A stretch of 11,771 bases of DNA from Bdellovibrio sp. CG10_big_fil_rev_8_21_14_0_10_47_8. GTDB lineage: Bacteria; Bdellovibrionota; Bdellovibrionia; Bdellovibrionales; Bdellovibrionaceae. The notes under the pieces were generated by a model that did not search any database, was not told the DNA's origin, and worked only from the letters and a program-made list of their open reading frames with translations. The position numbers and the translations under genes were made by a program. Shown here one piece after another: positions 7,038-11,771 of the stretch. Where the stretch lies: contig PEZR01000134.1 in NCBI GenBank assembly GCA_002773975.1, forward strand, positions 13,024-24,794, given 5' to 3'. Position 1 is the first letter of the stretch, and every line of letters begins with the position of its first letter.

Positions 7038-7040
7038 CCT

Positions 7041-8522
7041 ATGTTGACACTCTCCATCCCCATTTATGAAAAGCTGCCGAATTCCTTGGATCTTCGTTTG
7101 GCCATTCAATGGCTCACCGGGAAAGCTGATTGGATTGGACTTCGTTTGTACCAAGAAATCACCCATCAGCGCGGAGCCCGTAATGGTCACCCGGATGAAA
7201 ATCAGGTGAGTTTTGATCGCGGAGTGATGGTCGAGGTTTTTCACCAAGGTCATTTTGGTTATTGCGGCACGGCCCATCTCACCAAGGCGGGCTTGGAATT
7301 GGCCTGTCATCAAGCCAAACAGATGGCAGAAGCAGGCGCCAAATACAAGGTCGCGGACTTTGATTTGTCGGCTGTGCGCCCACGCTCGGTGGGTCACTAT
7401 CGATCTCCTGTTTTTAAAAATCTGGATTGCGAGACGCTGGGTGATTTCAGCGAAACCTTGAGGCTCGCCAGTCTGAAATTGAAAGTTTCTGACCAAATCG
7501 TCAATGCCATTGCAAATGCCAGATTGGTTGAAACCAGTATTCATTATGTCAGCAGTGATGGTTCTGATACTTTGCAAGAGTTCCTGCTCCTGGGGCATAA
7601 CTACGCAGCCACCGCCCAGCAGGGCTCCGAATCCCAAACTCGATCTGATCATGGTGGGGTTGCGAGCTGCAGCCAAATTGGTTTGGAGACCTGGGATCGA
7701 GCAGAAATTTTGAATCGATGTGCCCGAATTGGTAAAGAGGCCCTTGAGCTCCTCCAAGCACCCAATTGCCCTTCTGAAAAAATGGATCTGATCTTGGCAC
7801 CTGACCAAATGTTGCTGCAGATTCATGAATCGATTGGTCATCCCCTAGAGCTGGACCGAATTCTCGGCGACGAAAGAAATTTTGCCGGCTGGAGTTTCGT
7901 GAAGGCCGAGGATTTTGGTCAACTTCAATATGGCTCCAAACTCATGAATGCGACCTTTGACCCCAGTGTTCCCGGTGAATATGCCTCTTATGCCTTTGAC
8001 GATTGCGGCAACCCTGCCCAGCGGGAATATTTGATCAAAGATGGCCTGCTCGTCCGGGGTCTTGGCAGTTTGGAATCCCAGTTTCGCTCGCATTTGCCAG
8101 GGGTCGCGAACTTTCGCGCCAGCTCTTGGAATCGTGCGCCAATAGATCGCATGGCCAATATCAATCTGGAACCCGGCAGCTCCAACCTGAAAGATATGAT
8201 TGCTCAGACTGAAAAGGGCATTTTGATGGAAGCCAACATGTCGTGGTCCATTGATGATTACCGCAACAAATTTCAGTTTGGCTGCGAGTATGCCCGTCTG
8301 ATTGAAAATGGAAAACTGACCTCAGTGGTGAAAAATCCAAACTACCGTGGGGTCACTGTGCCCTTTTGGAATTCACTGAAAGCCGTCGGCAACGCCCAAG
8401 AGGTTGAAATTTACGGCACCCCTTGGTGCGGAAAAGGGGAACCCAGTCAGGTCATCCGAGTTGGTCACTCCTCTCCCCACTGCCTCTTTTCACAGGTGGA
8501 AGTTTTCGGAGGTGTTCAATGA
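7041..8522 (+). CDS. tldD: TldD-type metalloprotease, catalytic subunit
   Basis: TldD is the zinc-bearing subunit of the cytoplasmic TldD/TldE heterodimer, which in E. coli trims unfolded peptides, including the microcin B17 precursor, and degrades the antitoxin CcdA. This 493-residue protein (E. coli TldD is about 481) has the zinc motif HESIGH (262-267), matching the family HExxxH, and the third ligand cysteine is likely C463 in PWCGKGEPSQVIRVG. VSSDGSDTLQEFLLLGHNY (170-188), YASYAFDDCGNPAQREYLIKDG (314-335) and WSIDDYRNKFQFGCEYARLI (402-421) are typical of the family. Its start ATG 7041 lacks a Shine-Dalgarno and lies three bases after an inverted repeat. It overlaps tldE by 4 bp (ATGA). 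Local substrate is unknown. Confidence 0.93.
   Translation: MLTLSIPIYEKLPNSLDLRLAIQWLTGKADWIGLRLYQEITHQRGARNGHPDENQVSFDRGVMVEVFHQGHFGYCGTAHLTKAGLELACHQAKQMAEAGAKYKVADFDLSAVRPRSVGHYRSPVFKNLDCETLGDFSETLRLASLKLKVSDQIVNAIANARLVETSIHYVSSDGSDTLQEFLLLGHNYAATAQQGSESQTRSDHGGVASCSQIGLETWDRAEILNRCARIGKEALELLQAPNCPSEKMDLILAPDQMLLQIHESIGHPLELDRILGDERNFAGWSFVKAEDFGQLQYGSKLMNATFDPSVPGEYASYAFDDCGNPAQREYLIKDGLLVRGLGSLESQFRSHLPGVANFRASSWNRAPIDRMANINLEPGSSNLKDMIAQTEKGILMEANMSWSIDDYRNKFQFGCEYARLIENGKLTSVVKNPNYRGVTVPFWNSLKAVGNAQEVEIYGTPWCGKGEPSQVIRVGHSSPHCLFSQVEVFGGVQ
8508..8514 (+). promoter_or_regulatory. Ribosome binding site that fixes the tldE start
   Basis: GGAGGTG lies at the right distance (about 4 nt) before ATG 8519, inside the end of tldD. 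The tldE reading frame is open much further upstream (to about 8423), but that part is just the other frame of tldD, so this site decides the start. Confidence 0.8.
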
Positions 8523-9874
8523 GTCTGAATTTCAATGAAAAATGGCAGAAGCACTTTGATCTGCTGTCGAGCTCTCTATTTTCAAATTTGAAATCTGAAG
8601 AAGATTTAAATCTGAACCTTCAAGGGGAAGATTCTACATTTTTGCGTTTCAACCAATCCATGGTTCGTCAAAACACCCGCGTGGAGCAGGTTCTGCTCAG
8701 TATGTCCTTTCAGGGCTCGGGACGACGAGTGCAGTTCGAGTTGATGCTCACTGGGGATCTGGAAAACGACCGCAACTTGACCTCGAGTCTGCTCGAGCGG
8801 GCTCGCTCGGAAGTTCAAGCTCTGCCCGTAGATCCCTACTTAGTGCCGATGAAAAGCAACGGCGACAGTGTCCGCGAGTATCATGGAAAACTTCCCCTGG
8901 CGGCTGACGCCATCAAAATGATTGCCGAGACAACGGCTGGGGTTGATTTCGCAGGGTTTTATACCGGAGGCCCAGTTCTGCGTGCCAGTCGAAATTCGAA
9001 AGGACAGAAGCATTGGTTTTCCAGCGAAAACTTTTTTGTCGATTACTCTCTTTTTACCAAAAACTCTGATGGTGAAAATAAAGCTATCAAAGGAGTTTAT
9101 GCCGACCTCAACTGGGATCAAAACCAGTTTTCCAAACAACTGCAATCCTCGCAAAACCAGCTGTCTTTGATGAGCCGAAAGTCCCAACTCATTAAACCAG
9201 GAGCATATCGAACCTATCTGGCGCCAGCGGCCGTGGCCGAAATCCTTGGAACCATGTCTTGGAATGCTTTTAGTTTAAAATGTTTTAAGCAGGGGCTCTC
9301 GGGCTTTAAAAAGCTCTATGAAAAAGAAAAAAGCTTGTCGCCCCTGTTTACCCTCCGAGAGAATTTTGACATGGGCTTGTGCCCTCAATTCAACCAGCAA
9401 GGGGAAATGGCGCCGGCCCAAATCGTTTTAGTGGAAAAAGGCATTGCACAAAACTGGCTGTCCAGCTCCCGATCCGAGAAGGAATACGGTATTGCTGCCA
9501 ATGGTTGTGATCCAGAGATGCTCAGATCGACCGAGATCCTCCCGGGTCAATTGCCCGAGGACAAAGTCCTGCAGGAACTGGGAACCGGCCTTTATTTGGG
9601 CAATTTGCATTATCTGAACTGGAGTGACGTTCCCGGCGGACGCATTACGGGCATGACCCGCTATGCAGGTTTCTGGGTCGAAAAGGGCGAGGTCGTCGGC
9701 CCCATTCAAGATCTGCGTTTTGATGAGAGTCTTTACCAAATCTTTGGTTCCGAGCTTGCGGCTCTCACGCGGGAGCAACATATCGATCCCAGCATCAGCA
9801 CCTACCTCCAGAGAGACCTCGGCGGACGAAAAAATCCGGGAGCCTTGCTCAATAAGATGACCTTTACTCTGTAA
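8519..9874 (+). CDS. tldE: TldE/PmbA-type subunit of the TldD/E metalloprotease
   Basis: This 451-residue protein is the partner of TldD. TldE subunits share the fold but lack the HExxxH motif and shape the substrate channel; here no zinc motif is seen either. Family features include RVEQVLLSMSF near the N terminus, NSKGQKHWFSSENFFVDYSLF in the middle and the C-terminal LYLGNLHYLNWSDVPGGRITGMTRYAGFWVEKGEVVGP, which is very typical of TldE. I chose ATG 8519 because it overlaps the tldD stop (ATGA), has a GGAGGTG Shine-Dalgarno and begins a family-like N terminus (MSLNFNEKWQKHF). The overlap points to translational coupling and 1:1 synthesis. No clear terminator is visible after it. PmbA is the older name. 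Confidence 0.92.
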   Translation: MSLNFNEKWQKHFDLLSSSLFSNLKSEEDLNLNLQGEDSTFLRFNQSMVRQNTRVEQVLLSMSFQGSGRRVQFELMLTGDLENDRNLTSSLLERARSEVQALPVDPYLVPMKSNGDSVREYHGKLPLAADAIKMIAETTAGVDFAGFYTGGPVLRASRNSKGQKHWFSSENFFVDYSLFTKNSDGENKAIKGVYADLNWDQNQFSKQLQSSQNQLSLMSRKSQLIKPGAYRTYLAPAAVAEILGTMSWNAFSLKCFKQGLSGFKKLYEKEKSLSPLFTLRENFDMGLCPQFNQQGEMAPAQIVLVEKGIAQNWLSSSRSEKEYGIAANGCDPEMLRSTEILPGQLPEDKVLQELGTGLYLGNLHYLNWSDVPGGRITGMTRYAGFWVEKGEVVGPIQDLRFDESLYQIFGSELAALTREQHIDPSISTYLQRDLGGRKNPGALLNKMTFTL

Positions 9875-9968
9875 TTGAGAGAACCCGGGAACGACTCATT
9901 TTGTCTCTGAAAATGTAGTTTTTACTCAAGCTACTGCGGCAGACCTTTTTTATCTGAGAGATCTAGGT

Positions 9969-9974
9969 TATAAG
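9969..9974 (+). promoter_or_regulatory. Possible -10 box for the H1-like gene
   Basis: TATAAG lies 45 nt before the ATG at 10019 in the 144-bp gap after tldE. The -35 position holds only a run of T. Weak, but it is the best -10 match in the gap. The rest of the gap shows nothing I can assign. Confidence 0.25.
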
Positions 9975-10018
9975 TCTGTCTTCATGAGGGAAAACCAAGG
10001 TCCAAATAGGAGGACGAA

Positions 10019-10462
10019 ATGAAACTGAATTTAACTGTCGATCTGAAAAAACTAATCCATGATATGCGTGGCCCCAAAGGGGCGGCTGCTCTGACTGAAG
10101 AATTTGAACGCATGAGTGGTGAGCTGAAAAAACTGAAAGCCGACTTAAAGCCCCAAGCGCAAGCGCAACTCAAAAGAGCAGAAGCTCGATACCAAGAACT
10201 TTTAAAAAAATGGCATGCGGCTCAAAAGGACTTGGACAAAGAAGTCACACAACGAATCAACATCGTAAAAAAACAAGCGAAAGCTGCTGAGAAAAATCTG
10301 AACCAGTATAAAAAATTGGCGATGACTCAGAAATCAAAAATCGAAGCCGCTTTCTCGGCCCAGAAAAAAACTGCGAAAAAGAAAACTTCCAAAAAACGAA
10401 CTGGCGCAGCGAAAACCAGCAAAAAAGCCACTTCGAAAAAAACCTCGTCCAAAAAAGCCTAA
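10019..10462 (+). CDS. Histone H1-like / coiled-coil nucleoid-associated protein
   Basis: This 147-residue protein has two parts. Residues 22-111 are a charged, Leu/Lys/Glu/Gln-rich helix with coiled-coil spacing (TEEFERMSGELKKLKADLK, KRAEARYQELLKKWHAAQKDLDKEV). Residues 113-147 are a Lys/Ala/Thr/Ser-only style tail with pairs KK, TSKK and KATSKK, the composition of bacterial histone H1-like proteins that bind DNA through charge. The tail carries 16 or so lysines in 35 residues. The domain order, helix then tail, suggests a DNA-binding or DNA-compacting protein with a self-associating core. The Shine-Dalgarno AGGAGG (10008-10013) is near-ideal, so expression may be high, and a strong terminator follows. 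It has no signal peptide, which argues for a cytoplasmic place. Alternatives are a phasin-like or generic coiled-coil protein; the exact role is unknown. Confidence 0.75.
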   Translation: MKLNLTVDLKKLIHDMRGPKGAAALTEEFERMSGELKKLKADLKPQAQAQLKRAEARYQELLKKWHAAQKDLDKEVTQRINIVKKQAKAAEKNLNQYKKLAMTQKSKIEAAFSAQKKTAKKKTSKKRTGAAKTSKKATSKKTSSKKA

Positions 10463-10499
10463 GTCAAACTTAGACCTTTGAACGATCATCTCGATCATC

Positions 10500-10531
10500 A
10501 GCCTCGGCCTTCATGCCGGGGCTTTTTTTTT
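10500..10531 (+). terminator. Intrinsic terminator after the H1-like gene
   Basis: AGCCTCGGC (10500-10508) pairs with GCCGGGGCT (10515-10523), with one G-U pair and a six-base loop (CTTCAT), followed directly by a run of nine T (10523-10531). It ends the H1-like gene 38 bases after its stop and separates it from gcvP. Confidence 0.9.
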
Positions 10532-10608
10532 GAGCCGTCACCCACTCCCCAACTCCTTGCGTTAGCGCCCCGAGGCAGGCCCCTTTTTCTTCGCCGGACA
10601 ATGGCCGC

Positions 10609-10614
10609 TATGAT
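10609..10614 (+). promoter_or_regulatory. Possible -10 box of gcvP
   Basis: TATGAT (five of six to TATAAT) lies 33 nt before the ATG at 10647, between the preceding terminator and gcvP. No good -35 hexamer is seen at 16-18 bp. I do not see a glycine riboswitch in this 115-bp leader region. Confidence 0.35.
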
Positions 10615-10646
10615 AGCTTCTTGGCATTCAAAATTAGGAGTTAGTT

Positions 10647-11771
10647 ATGAATCTGGAATCGCTCTCCACTCACGCTGAATTTCAATCTCGTCACATTGGC
10701 CCTCAGGACCCTGAAATTACTCAGATGCTCACGGATCTGGGATTTTCTAGTCTTGAAGAGCTGGCTTCCAAGGTGATTCCCAAAAATATTCTTTCAAAAA
10801 ATGCCCCTGATATTGGCCACGGTGTTTCAGAAGCTGATTTGCTTCAGAACCTCAAAAAGATGATGGCGAAGAATAAAGTTTTTCGATCCTTCATTGGCAT
10901 GGGCTATCACGACACTCTGACACCCACCGTGATCCAGAGAAATGTTTTGGAAAATCCTGTTTGGTACACGGCCTACACCCCCTATCAGGCAGAGATTGCT
11001 CAGGGGCGACTCGAAGCCTTGTTGAATTTCCAAACCATGGTTTCAGATCTTACCGCCATGGAAATTGCCAATGCTTCTTTGTTGGATGAGGGCACGGCGA
11101 CGGCAGAAGCCATGGCGATGGCTCATAATCTTTCTAAAAATAAGGCCACCGCCTTTTTGGCAGCGAAAGACCTGCACCCTCATGTTTTAGAAATTCTGAA
11201 AACTCGTTCAGAACCTCTGGGTTTAAAAATGATTGTCGAAGACCCCTTGAAATATTCTTTTGATCAGGCCGTCTTTGCCGTTATCGTCAGCTATCCAAGC
11301 AGCGAAGGCTCGATCACCAATTATGCAGAACTCACCAAAAGGACCCATGACCACGGGGCTTTGATGGTTGCGGACGTGGATCTGCTCAGTCTGACTCTGC
11401 TGACGCCCCCCGGAGAATGGGGCGCGGATATCGTTGTTGGGAATACTCAGCGTTTTGGCGTACCCTTGGGTTTCGGCGGACCCCACGCAGCCTTCCTAGC
11501 ATGCAAAGATGCTCACAAAAGATTGATGCCGGGCCGCTTGGTGGGTGTGTCTGTGGATGCTCAGGGCCGACGAGCGCTTCGTTTGACTTTGCAAACCCGC
11601 GAACAACATATTCGCCGAGAAAAAGCGACCTCCAATATCTGCACAGCGCAGGTACTGCTCGCCAACATGGCGTCGATGTACGCTGTTTATCATGGGCCTG
11701 AAGGGCTCAAGAAAATCGCGGCTCGTATTCATTTGTTGACCAAAACATTGTCCGAGGGCTTGAAGACTCTG
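10647..11771 (+). CDS. gcvP: Glycine dehydrogenase (decarboxylating), P-protein, N-terminal 375 residues (3' end outside window)
   Basis: GcvP is the PLP-dependent P-protein of the glycine cleavage system. It decarboxylates glycine and passes the aminomethyl group to the lipoyl arm of GcvH; it acts in the cytoplasm. The visible part matches long-form GcvP: RHIGP (15-19), FIGMGYHDTLTPTVIQRN (82-99), ENPVWYTAYTPYQAEIAQGR (102-121), NFQTMVSDLTAMEIANASLLDE (127-148) and NTQRFGVPLGFGGPHAAF (266-283). LQTREQHIRREKATSNIC (315-332) ends the set. The catalytic PLP lysine is in the C-terminal half and not visible; full-length GcvP is about 950 residues, so roughly 60% is missing. The frame is unbroken to the end. 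AGGAG (10636-10640) lies 6 nt from the ATG. The gene follows a terminator, so it has its own promoter rather than being downstream of gcvT and gcvH. Confidence 0.96.
   Translation, partial: MNLESLSTHAEFQSRHIGPQDPEITQMLTDLGFSSLEELASKVIPKNILSKNAPDIGHGVSEADLLQNLKKMMAKNKVFRSFIGMGYHDTLTPTVIQRNVLENPVWYTAYTPYQAEIAQGRLEALLNFQTMVSDLTAMEIANASLLDEGTATAEAMAMAHNLSKNKATAFLAAKDLHPHVLEILKTRSEPLGLKMIVEDPLKYSFDQAVFAVIVSYPSSEGSITNYAELTKRTHDHGALMVADVDLLSLTLLTPPGEWGADIVVGNTQRFGVPLGFGGPHAAFLACKDAHKRLMPGRLVGVSVDAQGRRALRLTLQTREQHIRREKATSNICTAQVLLANMASMYAVYHGPEGLKKIAARIHLLTKTLSEGLKTL

Noticed and set aside
6984..7841. A 285-codon open frame on the minus strand opposite tldD
   Set aside because: It lies entirely opposite a well recognised tldD, its product has no familiar motif, and the composition follows the codon pattern of the opposite gene. 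It is a shadow.
10532..10646. Glycine riboswitch before gcvP
   Set aside because: I looked for the conserved glycine aptamer cores and do not see them; the region is C-rich with only a -10-like box.

Overview
The window looks like ordinary chromosomal DNA of a Gram-negative, probably Bdellovibrio-like (Bdellovibrionota) bacterium. The support is moderate: base composition looks close to balanced (not counted), there is a type II lipoprotein signal peptide, a class 2 quinone-linked DHODH, an EF-P lysyl-transferase EpmA, a TldD/TldE pair and a short lysine-tailed histone H1-like protein. The lineage is an inference from gene content, not a database match. I see no IS element, CRISPR array, phage gene, tRNA or rRNA.

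Region 1 (1-4330, + strand) is a tightly packed run: the C-terminal part of a glutamate dehydrogenase-family gene, pyrD (4 nt later), a MutT-like Nudix hydrolase (4-bp ATGA overlap), a divergent GT-B glycosyltransferase-like gene (13-bp overlap) and a second GT4-type glycosyltransferase 8 nt further on. The second glycosyltransferase is split by a single in-frame TAG at 3569-3571; reading continues in the same frame with good family similarity, so it is a nonsense-mutated gene, a sequencing error or, less likely, a readthrough gene. The last two genes probably act on the cell surface. The first three are housekeeping (amino-acid oxidation, pyrimidine synthesis, nucleotide-pool cleaning).

Region 2 (4331-5555) holds an HU/IHF-family DNA-bending protein gene with its own TATAAT-type promoter. 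It converges with a minus-strand gene for an unrecognised lipoprotein, and a hairpin at 4733-4765 between them can terminate transcription from both sides.

Region 3 (5697-7040) carries epmA on the minus strand, with an extra N-terminal domain of about 105 residues. The divergent intergenic gap between epmA and tldD contains a 6-bp inverted repeat just before tldD.

Region 4 (7041-9874, + strand) is a coupled tldD-tldE operon encoding the two subunits of a TldD/E-type metalloprotease; the HExxxH zinc motif is intact in the first. Region 5 (10019-10531) is a monocistronic histone H1-like/coiled-coil protein gene with a strong Shine-Dalgarno and a strong terminator. Region 6 (10647-end) is the first 375 codons of gcvP, cut by the window edge, with no gcvT or gcvH immediately before it.

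I find no convincing new multi-gene system. The observations most worth checking are the amber codon in the glycosyltransferase, the extra domain on EpmA, the H1-like protein and the orphan lipoprotein.
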